The position numbers were made by a program, and so were the translations under genes. A stretch of 37,385 nt of DNA from Puniceicoccales bacterium (GTDB lineage Bacteria > Verrucomicrobiota > Verrucomicrobiia > Opitutales > JAIRKQ01): the NCBI GenBank assembly GCA_031283685.1, contig JAITBI010000010.1, forward strand, positions 1-37,385, read 5' to 3'. The number at the start of each line of letters is the position of its first letter. The first letter of the stretch is position 1. The notes beneath the pieces were generated by a model. It was given only the letters and a program-made list of their open reading frames with translations. It made no database searches and was not told the DNA's origin. Below are positions 6,967 to 16,057 of the stretch, piece by piece.

Positions 6967-7907
6967 TAGAAGAGGCACAGTTACCATTATCCCATTGTCC
7001 GGTTCTTTTGGACGATGTTGTAAAATGGTTGAACCCGTCCAGAGGTGGACAGTTTTTGGACTGTACATTCGGAGGTGGAGGACATAGCGAAGCCTTATTG
7101 CAGGCCAATGAAAAGAACTTTGTCTACGCCATCGACTGCGATCCAAGTGCTAAACAACGAGCTCAAAAGTTTTCGCTGATCCACGGTAACTTTAGATTTT
7201 ATCAGGTTAATTTTGCCGAGGTTGGTTGTCTACGTGTGCCCCCATTGGATGGTATTGTAATGGATTTAGGAGTTTCATCTTTCCAACTTGATGATGAAAA
7301 TAGGGGATTTTCTTTTAAATATCACACCCCATTGGACATGCGCATGGATAACAGCCATGGGATTACGGCAGCGGACTTTCTGTATAAGGCCAGTGAACGG
7401 GAATTGGTAACAGCCATTCGGGATTACGGAGAGGAGGAATATTGGAAAAAAATTATCTCTGTCATTTTGGACAACAGAAAAAGTCCGGATATGAAATATG
7501 CTGACAGTTTTGCTAAAATCGTTTCTGGCTGTATTCCAAAGAAAAAGGGACAAAAAATTCATCCGGCCACCAAATCATTTCAAGGGATAAGAATTTTCAT
7601 CAACGACGAATTAGGTTCTTTAGAAGCGGCACTGCCCATTTTGTTCGACAAATTAGCGATAGGTGGGAGATTAGCCGTAATCAGTTTTCATTCCCTAGAA
7701 GACAAGATCGTTAAAAAGTTTTTTAACCAAATGGCCGGGAAAACGGTCGACAAATTCGATAGTCAATCCCAACAAGATCGGGTTTCCTATGCTAATATTT
7801 TAACGAAAAAACCAATTACTTCCGATGGGCCTGAAATTGGCTGTAACCCGCGCAGCCGATCTGCCAAACTACGCATTTTAGAGAAAACACGCCGCATACT
7901 AGATTGA
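6963..7907 (+). CDS. rsmH: 16S rRNA (cytosine-N4)-methyltransferase RsmH (MraW)
   Basis: HCPVLLDDVVKWL, DCTFGGGGHSEALL, DGIVMDLGVSSFQLDDENRGFSF, FQGIRIFINDEL, VISFHSLEDKIVKKFF, NPRSRSAKLRILEK. Confidence 0.97.
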   Translation: MIEEAQLPLSHCPVLLDDVVKWLNPSRGGQFLDCTFGGGGHSEALLQANEKNFVYAIDCDPSAKQRAQKFSLIHGNFRFYQVNFAEVGCLRVPPLDGIVMDLGVSSFQLDDENRGFSFKYHTPLDMRMDNSHGITAADFLYKASERELVTAIRDYGEEEYWKKIISVILDNRKSPDMKYADSFAKIVSGCIPKKKGQKIHPATKSFQGIRIFINDELGSLEAALPILFDKLAIGGRLAVISFHSLEDKIVKKFFNQMAGKTVDKFDSQSQQDRVSYANILTKKPITSDGPEIGCNPRSRSAKLRILEKTRRILD

Positions 7908-8302
7908 ATATGAAAAATAAGACAGATAGATTTTTTCAAGTTTGTACATTGCTGTGCATAGGCAGTGTTTTCATGTCATTTTTCCTGTCTTTGTTTTTGG
8001 TTAAAGCGAGGCAAAACATAATATCATGTGGGCGAAAAATATCAGAATATGAGCGAGTCGTATCCCTATATGTCGCAAAAAACACGGAATTGGATACAAA
8101 AATTCTGAAACTTAGTTCTGCCCAGTCTTTACGTGAATTCATCGAAGCAAATGGTCTTGTGATGGCAAATATACACAACACGATAAAAGTATCAAAAACA
8201 GATGTCAATTTTTATGCTCTAAACCATTCGGTTAACAAAGTTGCAAATCAGTTTTCCCGGGAAAAATTTCCGAAACAAACTAATCTAACCATGCGTAATT
8301 AA
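7904..8302 (+). CDS. ftsL: FtsL-like small division protein (single TM plus coiled coil)
   Basis: Position directly after rsmH; short N-terminus, one TM helix, then a helical region. Start is TTG 7904 or ATG 7910. Confidence 0.6.
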   Translation: MNMKNKTDRFFQVCTLLCIGSVFMSFFLSLFLVKARQNIISCGRKISEYERVVSLYVAKNTELDTKILKLSSAQSLREFIEANGLVMANIHNTIKVSKTDVNFYALNHSVNKVANQFSREKFPKQTNLTMRN

Positions 8303-8326
8303 TAAAAATACGACAATTGTAGTAGT

Positions 8327-8356
8327 AAAACGCACCATCCTCTAGCGGTGCGTTTT
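8327..8356 (+). terminator. Hairpin terminator after ftsL
   Basis: AAAACGCACC-ATCCTCTAGC-GGTGCGTTTT, perfect 10-bp stem ending in TTTT. Confidence 0.8.
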
Positions 8357-8444
8357 CAATTTATGGTACCTGGAAAAATGGATAACGTTTGTTAAAGTTA
8401 TACTTTACTTAGGAATTGATCTTCGTAGCTTCAGCTTCAATAGG

Positions 8445-9776
8445 ATGAGACAGCATACAATTTTTCGAGAATCTTCGATCTCAGGTACGTCATTGCACAT
8501 AGGCCAGCATGTAACGATGACCATAAGACCCGCAGAGCCGAACACCGGCATAGTCTTTAGAAGAATTGACTTGGTTGGAAAGCCTGAAATTGTTCCCAAC
8601 GTCGCGAATTTAGGGGAATTGGTCCGTGCGACGTCACTGGTATCAGGTGGTGTTACGATTTGTACCGTTGAGCATATTCTTTCCGCCCTATATGCTATGA
8701 AAATCGACAATGCCATCATTGAATTGAATGGGGATGAACCTCCTATTTTAGATGGTTCTGCGAAACATTTTTTAAATTTAATATTACAGGCAGAGACGGT
8801 AGAACAGGATGCCGAAAGGAAAGTTTTTGAACTCAGAGAACCTATAACCGTTACGAAGGGGAACCGTTCTCTAGTGGCATTGCCCTACGACGGCTTAAAA
8901 ATAACAGCGACCCTCGTGGATGACCATGGACTGTATACGCAACATCTCTCGATAGACGTTGATTCGGAATCATTTATTGCCGAGATCGCTCCAGCAAGGA
9001 CTTTTGTACATTACGAAGATATTGAAGACCTGTTAAAAATAGGACGATTACGAGGGGGGACCATAGATTCTGCGATAGTGATCAAAGGCGAGCAAATTTT
9101 GTCGAAGGAACCGTTGAGATTCAAAGATGAGTTTGTTAGGCATAAAATCTTGGACATAATCGGAGATATTTCTCTGGTTGGGCTCCCACTGAAAGCTCAT
9201 ATTATTGCCATTCGCCCAGGACACTCGATGAATGCCGAGTTGACAAAGGCAATATATGCCCAAAGAAAACTAATCGAATCTGGTCAAAAGTTGCTTCCCA
9301 AATCCCCTGCCGGTCCACTTGTTAGTTTGAACATTGGGTTCGACATTAACAAAATCTTGAATTTGTTACCGCACAGGTATCCATTCATTATGATTGATAG
9401 GGTTACCAAAGTTATAGGGCAAGATGAACTTTATGCCATAAAAAATGTTACAATCAACGAACCATACTTTGTTGGACACTTTCCTGGACAACCGGTTATG
9501 CCTGGTGTGTTACAACTCGAAGCGATGGCACAGGCAGCTGGCGTTTTAATGCTAAATAATATCAGCCCTGAAAATAATAAAATAGCCTATTTCATGAGTT
9601 GTGACAAGGTTAAGTTTCGCCAGGCGGTAACCCCTGGAGATCAACTTGAGGTACATGTCAAATTGCTCAAGCAAAAAGGGGGTAAAATAGGTGTTGCAGA
9701 GGCAACGTGTGGGGTAGGGGACAAGGTAGTTTCGTCGGCCCAATTAATGTTTATGCTCATAGGGACCAGGGAGTAG
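8445..9776 (+). CDS. lpxC/fabZ: Bifunctional UDP-3-O-acyl-GlcNAc deacetylase / 3-hydroxyacyl-ACP dehydratase (LpxC-FabZ fusion)
   Basis: LpxC motifs [27 protein letters not shown]-terminal FabZ motifs [36 protein letters not shown]. Confidence 0.96.
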   Translation: MRQHTIFRESSISGTSLHIGQHVTMTIRPAEPNTGIVFRRIDLVGKPEIVPNVANLGELVRATSLVSGGVTICTVEHILSALYAMKIDNAIIELNGDEPPILDGSAKHFLNLILQAETVEQDAERKVFELREPITVTKGNRSLVALPYDGLKITATLVDDHGLYTQHLSIDVDSESFIAEIAPARTFVHYEDIEDLLKIGRLRGGTIDSAIVIKGEQILSKEPLRFKDEFVRHKILDIIGDISLVGLPLKAHIIAIRPGHSMNAELTKAIYAQRKLIESGQKLLPKSPAGPLVSLNIGFDINKILNLLPHRYPFIMIDRVTKVIGQDELYAIKNVTINEPYFVGHFPGQPVMPGVLQLEAMAQAAGVLMLNNISPENNKIAYFMSCDKVKFRQAVTPGDQLEVHVKLLKQKGGKIGVAEATCGVGDKVVSSAQLMFMLIGTRE

Positions 9777-9778
9777 CT

Positions 9779-10552
9779 ATGTCAATATTTATTCATCCAA
9801 CCGCAATAGTTGAAAAGGAGGCTCAGTTGGCCAATGATGTTTGCGTTGATGCCTATGCCTATGTCGGAAAAATGGTGTCACTTGGTAAGGGAACACATGT
9901 TTGTCACCATGCCACCGTGGATGGCAGAACCCAAATGGGGGAAAATAACAAAATTTACCCATACGCATACATTGGGGGACCGACCCAAGATTTAAAGTAT
10001 ACAGGAGGATTCCCTGGCCTAAAAATAGGCAACAATAATACATTTCGGGAGTATTTTACAGTACACACGGCCACGAAAGAAGAAAGCGAGACAGTTTTAG
10101 GTAACGACAATATATTCCTTGCCTATGCCCATGTTGCCCACGATTGTATCGTGGGTAATAACGTAATAATGGGTAGCCAAGCTGCCCTAGGCGGGCATGT
10201 TGTTCTCCATGATTTTACAAACATTGGGTGGAGTGCGGGCATACATCAATTTTGTAGAATTGGTAAATATTCGATGATTGGTGCCTCATCGAAAAACACA
10301 CAGGATGTTCCTCCCTACATGTTGGCTGATGGCAATCCTTCAAGGGTTAGGTACCCAAACGTTGTGAATTTGCAGAGGAATAATTTTTCCGACCAACAGA
10401 TTTCCCAGGTAAAGAAAATATTCAAAATTTTCTATCTAAGTGGATTAAACAAGACGCAAGCCATTGAAAAAATTAAGTCTGAAGTCACTATGTCCGATTT
10501 GCTGGATGAGTTTTTCAGTTTCATAGATTCTACTTCTCGCGGATTTGCATAA
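9779..10552 (+). CDS. lpxA: Acyl-ACP--UDP-N-acetylglucosamine O-acyltransferase LpxA
   Basis: Hexapeptide repeats; IGGPTQDLKYTGG, NTFREYFTVHTAT, AHVAHDCIVGNNVIM, VHQFC-like IHQFCRIGKYSMIGASS. Confidence 0.96.
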   Translation: MSIFIHPTAIVEKEAQLANDVCVDAYAYVGKMVSLGKGTHVCHHATVDGRTQMGENNKIYPYAYIGGPTQDLKYTGGFPGLKIGNNNTFREYFTVHTATKEESETVLGNDNIFLAYAHVAHDCIVGNNVIMGSQAALGGHVVLHDFTNIGWSAGIHQFCRIGKYSMIGASSKNTQDVPPYMLADGNPSRVRYPNVVNLQRNNFSDQQISQVKKIFKIFYLSGLNKTQAIEKIKSEVTMSDLLDEFFSFIDSTSRGFA

Positions 10553-10623
10553 AATTCGTAAATTAATATGTTGCCTTTTTTAAGGTATTTACTAACCTCA
10601 AGGTCCCGAAAGGAGATTAGTAT

Positions 10624-10821
10624 ATGAAATGGAGAGATTTTATGGGCGATGGTGAAGTCGAACTACGGGTTCCAGCTGAAAATGCAACCTACAACGTCTT
10701 CAAATACGAAATCGATGAAAAAGTTTCCGTTCAGGATGAAAAATTTAACGAGGCCCTATCTTCGTTTGAAGGAAATACAGAAATCTATTGCGATTGGTTA
10801 CAAATATTGGCAGAAAACTAA
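10624..10821 (+). CDS. Small acidic protein of unknown function (65 aa)
   Basis: AAAGGAG Shine-Dalgarno 8 nt before ATG; MKWRDFMGDGEVELRVPAENATYNVFKYEIDEKVSVQDEKFNEALSSFEGNTEIYCDWLQILAEN; no opposing gene overlaps it. Confidence 0.65.
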   Translation: MKWRDFMGDGEVELRVPAENATYNVFKYEIDEKVSVQDEKFNEALSSFEGNTEIYCDWLQILAEN

Positions 10822-10891
10822 TCTCTAGCCATTAGCTAACTGTTGCTAGGCTTAGCTTTCCTTCTTCATAGAAGAGGAAAAGAAAAATGCA

Positions 10892-10920
10892 GATGGGATA
10901 TTGATTTATGTAATCCCATC
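10892..10920 (-). terminator. Intrinsic terminator downstream of tRNA-Ser
   Basis: On the minus strand: GATGGGAT-N13-ATCCCATC followed by TGCATTTTTCTTTT. Confidence 0.7.
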
Positions 10921-10944
10921 GTATGAAGTTTTTTCTAAGTATAG

Positions 10945-11037
10945 TGGCGGAGAAAGAGGGATTCGAACCCTCGGACCCCGTTTTGTGAGATCACCTTCTT
11001 AGCAGGAAGGCGCTTTCGACCACTCAGCCATTTCTCC
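10945..11037 (-). tRNA. tRNA-Ser (anticodon GCU), CCA encoded
   Basis: Complement: GGAGAAATGGCTGAGTGGTCGAAAGCGCCTTCCTGCTAAGAAGGTGATCTCACAAAACGGGGTCCGAGGGTTCGAATCCCTCTTTCTCCGCCA. Acceptor, anticodon, long variable and T arms all fold. Confidence 0.96.
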
Positions 11038-11173
11038 ACTGCCATCAGCAGGAATAAATAAAATGTTCAATTGTGCAAGTACAAGTAATATAATATTTGA
11101 AGACGTTTCATTACATGAGCCTGCTTTATCGTTTTTTACGGCCACGAAACTAATCTTTATAAAAAAGGCTGAA

Positions 11174-12100
11174 CTAGTCGATATGCTTAAAATAATAGTT
11201 CGTTTTTTTGCCGAACAGTCCGCATAGCCATCCCAAAGAAGCTGTTATATATAGAATAGCAGCGGCAGGAGGTCTGGTTCCTCCAAGTAACAGGAAAGGC
11301 AAAATCAGGCATCTCCATGCAATGCTTAATATTTCTTTCAGTGTGCGTTTCCCCATCCCAAAGCTGTAATGTCTAGCCACCATTGCGTCAGTAATCCCAG
11401 TACCAAACCATCGTTTTAGCAGGTATTTAAACGTACTTCTTTCCTTGGAAAATTTTTCAATTACGATAGCCTGAGGAGCGGATCTAAATTTTGCTCCCTG
11501 AAATAGGGCATCAAATGAAAATACTAAATCTTCCCGTCCTGAAAAATTGAAAGCATTATCAAATCGTATATTTCTTCCCTTGGGGTCTACTAAATTAGTT
11601 GAAAATAGGCAATTGTTGGTAGGTAATAACTTAACGGAAATATTTGCAGGTTCTTTAGAATTAGGCCAAAGTTTTTTGACAAGGTCTGATGAATTCATCG
11701 GGAGTAGCCTATAGACCGTCCCGGCGACACCATCGGATCCTGACTCTTTGAATACCTTATATAACTCTACGAGCCACTCCCGTGCTACAATTTCATCATC
11801 ATCGAACATGGCAATGGCTGTTGCACGCAATTTTAATGCTTCTTCTATTACTCGATTCCTAACATGGGCAAGCCCTCGATTCTTTTCCATAAAATAATAA
11901 CATTTGAATGGCATATCATGGATATAAGCATCGAAAATATATTTTGCTCCTTCATTTTTATCGTTGTCAACCAGGATAAATTCAACTTCCGTCCCTTCTG
12001 GGATATCGATTTGCGCTAGACTATCCAACGCTTCTTTTAAAGGTTCATGGCGATTAAAAGTGCACAATCCAATGACAATCCTATCGTTAGAGTCTCCCAT
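11174..12100 (-). CDS. Family 2 (GT-A fold) glycosyltransferase
   Basis: IVIGLCTFNRHEPLKEALDSL, FILVDNDKNEG, EKNRGLAHVRNRVIEEA, AMFDDDEIVAREWL. Confidence 0.88.
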   Translation of the reverse strand: MGDSNDRIVIGLCTFNRHEPLKEALDSLAQIDIPEGTEVEFILVDNDKNEGAKYIFDAYIHDMPFKCYYFMEKNRGLAHVRNRVIEEALKLRATAIAMFDDDEIVAREWLVELYKVFKESGSDGVAGTVYRLLPMNSSDLVKKLWPNSKEPANISVKLLPTNNCLFSTNLVDPKGRNIRFDNAFNFSGREDLVFSFDALFQGAKFRSAPQAIVIEKFSKERSTFKYLLKRWFGTGITDAMVARHYSFGMGKRTLKEILSIAWRCLILPFLLLGGTRPPAAAILYITASLGWLCGLFGKKTNYYFKHID

Positions 12101-12117
12101 TTCCCATTTCTTTCTAT

Positions 12118-12786
12118 TCAGCGTCTGCCTTCATTTTCTTCGTGTGAAGAGTGAGAAGCAATAAAAATTTTATCAGCATCCACTTTGGGAGGAACAAACC
12201 GCTTATTACCATCGGCAGTTACCAATGCGACATTCGAATTCATATGCTTTTCTATAGAAGATTTCCAAAGAATATCTTTTGCTTCTTCATTGGCGGGATC
12301 TAATTCTATGGCTTCTTTTGCAATTTTGGCAGCCTGATCAAATATTTTTTCATTGAGGTATGATTGTGCTATGACAATTAAATCTTCCAGTTCAACCCCC
12401 ATTTCAATTATTTTTTTTGCCACAAATATCACCAATTTGCAATATCCAGCCCTGTAGGCTGCATATAAAATATTTCTAAGGGCAAATTTATTCGATGGAG
12501 TGATATCCAGCAAATTTTCAGCGGCATTAATTACTTGTTCATAATTTCCTTTTGCCTTGCAAATTAATAGTTTTATGGCGAAAAAAATAAACTTAATCCC
12601 ATCGAACACGGAAATGGAAACGGGAAATTTTTCCCTTAGTTCATGCATTGCTGTTCTTGCTGCAACATCTTGAGGGTTAATAGCCAAGGCTTCGTTGTAC
12701 AAAAATTTAGCGTAGATAAAATCATCGTCATTAATGGCTTTTTGTGCCCTTGTTAAAATGTCATTTTCTGTCTCTTCCTCTTGCAT
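12118..12786 (-). CDS. TPR-repeat protein
   Basis: Repeated TPR-like helices (AKFLYNEALAINPQDVAARTAM; AAKIAKEAIELDPANEEAKDILW). Confidence 0.72.
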   Translation of the reverse strand: MQEEETENDILTRAQKAINDDDFIYAKFLYNEALAINPQDVAARTAMHELREKFPVSISVFDGIKFIFFAIKLLICKAKGNYEQVINAAENLLDITPSNKFALRNILYAAYRAGYCKLVIFVAKKIIEMGVELEDLIVIAQSYLNEKIFDQAAKIAKEAIELDPANEEAKDILWKSSIEKHMNSNVALVTADGNKRFVPPKVDADKIFIASHSSHEENEGRR

Positions 12787-12789
12787 GAT

Positions 12790-14151
12790 TTACAAAATTG
12801 AAGCCGAAATTCCATTATCCTTCATGCGGTCAATTATAGATCTTTTCAAATCTTTCCAAGCATCGTTGACTATTTCCTGATCCGGTGCTTCAACCAATAC
12901 CCGCAACTTTGATTCGGTACCGGAATATCGAACTAATACGCGGTGAGGAGGTGGTAATTTTGAATCTATCTTTTCGATATCCTCATTTAGACCTTTAATA
13001 TCCGAAAGTGGTATCTTAGTATTCACAAACACATTAAAAGATTTTTGAGGAAATAAGACAATCTTTGTTTTTAGTTCAGACAACCTAATATTATTTCTGG
13101 TAACAATATCTAACACAAGTAATGCTGCTGCTATGCCATCTCCGACGGGAGAAATCTTTCTAAAAATTAAATGCCCTGAATCCTCTCCTCCGAAATAACA
13201 GTCATTTTGTATCATCGTTTGATAAACATTTCTGTCACCAACATCGCATCGAATAACACTTATGCCCATGGCTTGTAAATATTTGTCGAGCCCTAAGTTG
13301 CTTTGGATTGTGGTTACCATTGACTTATTCGGCAACGCATTGGTTTTCAACAAGTGACTTGCTACCATACCCAGAAGAATATCTCCATTGATTTTTTCTC
13401 CAATTTCATCGAAAATTACTACCCGATCGCCATCACCATCGTGGGCGATCCCAATGATAGCTTGCTTTTGTCGCATTACAGTTGCCAATGCTTCAGGATG
13501 CTCAGTACCACAAGCGTCATTGATATTTTCTCCATTCGGATGATTTCCTATCTGGATTAGTTGAGCTCCGAAACATTCGAAGATCTCTTTTGCTACTTCA
13601 TAGGTCGCACCATTAGCAGAATCCAAAGCAATTGCTGTTTTAGAGAGTGCTCCAGTTGGCAAAAAATTTCTGTATTGGATACAGTAATTTTGTTTTGCTT
13701 TACCGTGAAATTCTATCACCTGCGGCCTTTGGGGAGTAACGTTGGCAATATTTTCTAATATTTGCTCCAGCTCTTCTTCTTCCGTGATCGTAAATTTTTC
13801 CCCCATTGCGTTGAAAAATTTTATACCGTTATCACTTGCTGGATTGTGGGATGCGGTAATTGCAATGCCAACGTTCGACTTTGTGTACTGTGCCATTTTT
13901 GCAATGGCTGGGGTTGGTAAAATGCCGCAATCGAACACTTTGACGTCTTTTGAAAATCCTCCAATAAACGCTTTTTGCAATACAATTCCTGATTTTCTGG
14001 TATCCCGCCCCACACAAATGGACAAATTTTCCCTATTATGTTTTTTGATCGCAAATCGTTCAATCGCCTTTGCTAATCTACGGAAAAATTCTTCACAGAT
14101 TGGCCCTGTTCCAAAATTTCCTCTTATGCCATCTGTTCCAAAATATTTCAT
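12790..14151 (-). CDS. glmM: Phosphoglucosamine mutase GlmM
   Basis: MKYFGTDGIRGNFG, active-site AITASHNPASDNGIKFF, DGDGDRVVIFDE, GGEDSGHLIF, VRYSGTESKLRVLVEA. Confidence 0.96.
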   Translation of the reverse strand: MKYFGTDGIRGNFGTGPICEEFFRRLAKAIERFAIKKHNRENLSICVGRDTRKSGIVLQKAFIGGFSKDVKVFDCGILPTPAIAKMAQYTKSNVGIAITASHNPASDNGIKFFNAMGEKFTITEEEELEQILENIANVTPQRPQVIEFHGKAKQNYCIQYRNFLPTGALSKTAIALDSANGATYEVAKEIFECFGAQLIQIGNHPNGENINDACGTEHPEALATVMRQKQAIIGIAHDGDGDRVVIFDEIGEKINGDILLGMVASHLLKTNALPNKSMVTTIQSNLGLDKYLQAMGISVIRCDVGDRNVYQTMIQNDCYFGGEDSGHLIFRKISPVGDGIAAALLVLDIVTRNNIRLSELKTKIVLFPQKSFNVFVNTKIPLSDIKGLNEDIEKIDSKLPPPHRVLVRYSGTESKLRVLVEAPDQEIVNDAWKDLKRSIIDRMKDNGISASIL

Positions 14152-14174
14152 TGGCTAAAATAACCTGATGCTGC

Positions 14175-14197
14175 AAGTAAAACGATTCGTTTTACTT
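14175..14197 (-). terminator. Perfect 10-bp hairpin between the rplQ cluster and glmM (candidate terminator)
   Basis: AAGTAAAACG-ATT-CGTTTTACTT. Confidence 0.55.
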
Positions 14198-14228
14198 TGA
14201 AAAGTTAAGATGTATGTACCATCCTATT

Positions 14229-14399
14229 TTAAAATGATAGCTTGGTATTTTTTGTCCCGCAGATTGGACATTCGCAAACTTCAACATCCGATTTGTTTAG
14301 GTAAAATTCTCCACATTTTTTACACCAAAACAGTCGATTGTTTCCTTTTAGATATAATGCCTTTTCACTAACTTCGATTATTAGCAATGCCAACACCAT
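14229..14399 (-). CDS. Small Cys4 zinc-ribbon-like protein (56 aa)
   Basis: MVLALLIIEVSEKALYLKGNNRLFWCKKCGEFYLNKSDVEVCECPICGTKNTKLSF, with CxxC...CxxC. The ORF-track start at 14534 overlaps rplQ out of frame, so an internal start is preferred (14399, or 14444). Confidence 0.6.
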   Translation of the reverse strand: MVLALLIIEVSEKALYLKGNNRLFWCKKCGEFYLNKSDVEVCECPICGTKNTKLSF

Positions 14400-14451
14400 G
14401 GCACTACTTGATAAAAGAAAAGAAAAGTCGCAAAAAATCATACAATTTTGT

Positions 14452-15018
14452 TTATTTTTTCTTGGTAGTTTTTTTCTTGGTGGTAGTAGCTTTTGGTACA
14501 CTTTTGTCGGGCGTGGTTGTTGTTTCCTCCTCAATTACATCGGAAACTATCTTTTGTTCCTGTTTGGATTTTTTGGATGGAGTGGATTTCTTTGTCTTTG
14601 CAGTATTTCGCTTCTTCGACTTAGTATAGCCAACATCATCACCAAGGACCAACTCTATGATAGCAATTTTAGCAGCATCACCCGTCCGCGGCATAAGTTT
14701 ATAAATCCGTGAATACCCACCATTTCTTTTAACAAATTCACTCGCCCTATCATTAAACAAAATAGCCACGGCATCTTCATCTTTTACTCGAGTAATTGCT
14801 AAACGACGATAGTGTAACTTCTGGGCCGAATCCTCTGCTAGATAGGCTTTTTTGGCCATTGTGATTATTTTTTCGACAAACGGGCGTAGTGCTTTTGCTT
14901 TAGCCAAAGTGGTTTCTATTTTCCCATGGCGCAACAGCGCTGATGCCAAGTTTGCCATCAGGGCCTCGCGATGTTCTTTTGTACAACCCAATAAAAATCT
15001 ATGTTTTCCGTGACGCAT
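14452..15018 (-). CDS. rplQ: 50S ribosomal protein L17 with long Lys/Thr-rich C-terminal extension
   Basis: MRHGKHRFLLGCTKEHREALMANLASALLRHGKIETTLAKAKALRPFVEKIITMAK; tail KKRNTAKTKKSTPSKKSKQEQ...TTTKKKTTKKK. Confidence 0.95.
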   Translation of the reverse strand: MRHGKHRFLLGCTKEHREALMANLASALLRHGKIETTLAKAKALRPFVEKIITMAKKAYLAEDSAQKLHYRRLAITRVKDEDAVAILFNDRASEFVKRNGGYSRIYKLMPRTGDAAKIAIIELVLGDDVGYTKSKKRNTAKTKKSTPSKKSKQEQKIVSDVIEEETTTTPDKSVPKATTTKKKTTKKK

Positions 15019-15049
15019 CTTCTCCTTAAAGCTATGTTAAAATTGAATC

Positions 15050-16033
15050 CTACCTATCTAGTAGACGCTCTTCTATTTTCATTCCGAGCGAGAGCCCAAT
15101 CTCCTCCATTTTTTCTTTGATCTCATTCAAAGATTTTTTACCAAAATTTCTATACCTCAACATTTCAGCTTCCGTTTTCATAACCAACTCACCGACTGTC
15201 ATAATATTAGCATTGTTTAGACAATTGGCAGCACGAACGGACAGCTCGATCTCATTGACACTCATGTTAAGAAGCTTATGGAGGCGGTTTTGGTCATCAT
15301 CGGCTTCCTTACTAGCATCTTCAAAGGCTATATCTCCTGAAGCGGCCGTATCGAATACGTCCAAATGTCGTCGTAAAACAGTGGCAGCTTCTTTAAGAGC
15401 TTCGGAAGGTGTAACCCTTCCATCGGTCCAAATTTCTAAAATCAACTTATCATAGTCTGTGATTTGGCCAACACGGGTATCTTCGACGGTATACTTGGCA
15501 AGAGTGACCGGACTGAACAATGCATCCACAGGAAGAAGTCCTATTTCTGTTCGCCGCTCATGTTGCGATCCAAGAAAGTATCCACGACCAACCCGTAATT
15601 CAAGCTGTGCAGTAAATTTCTGTTTTTTGTCCAAGGTGCAAATGACCTGATCTGGATTTAAGATCTCAAATGCTCCATCACCGACGATGTCACTGGCAAG
15701 CACAGACCCTTCACGATTAGCGTCAATGTTGAGAATAAGTGGCTCATTACCTTCTTTTTTGAATAAAATCCTTTTTATATTTAGAATGATATCTGTGATA
15801 TCTTCTTTTATGCCAGGGACACTTTGAAATTCATGGCTAACGCCATCTATTGTAATAGCAACAACCGCAGCTCCTTCTATGGAACCTAGTAGAATCCTAC
15901 GCAATGCATTGCCAAGGCTATGGGCGAAACCTGCCTCAAATGGTTCAGCAACAAACATAGCATAGGTATCTGTGGCGGTTTGTTCAACCTTATACAGCTT
16001 ATCAGGCAATTCAAATTGATGCAACACCTTCAT
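15050..16033 (-). CDS. rpoA: DNA-directed RNA polymerase subunit alpha
   Basis: GFAHSLGNALRRILLGSIEGAAVVAITIDGV, HEFQSVPGIKEDITDIILNIK, alpha-CTD LSVRAANCLNNANIMTVGELV. Confidence 0.97.
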   Translation of the reverse strand: MKVLHQFELPDKLYKVEQTATDTYAMFVAEPFEAGFAHSLGNALRRILLGSIEGAAVVAITIDGVSHEFQSVPGIKEDITDIILNIKRILFKKEGNEPLILNIDANREGSVLASDIVGDGAFEILNPDQVICTLDKKQKFTAQLELRVGRGYFLGSQHERRTEIGLLPVDALFSPVTLAKYTVEDTRVGQITDYDKLILEIWTDGRVTPSEALKEAATVLRRHLDVFDTAASGDIAFEDASKEADDDQNRLHKLLNMSVNEIELSVRAANCLNNANIMTVGELVMKTEAEMLRYRNFGKKSLNEIKEKMEEIGLSLGMKIEERLLDR

Positions 16034-16057
16034 AAAAATTTTCCAAAAAATTAAAAA

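Noticed and set aside
8372-8404. Candidate lpxC promoter with TATACT -10 (8399-8404)
   Set aside because: No acceptable -35 at 16-18 nt; too weak to list as a feature.
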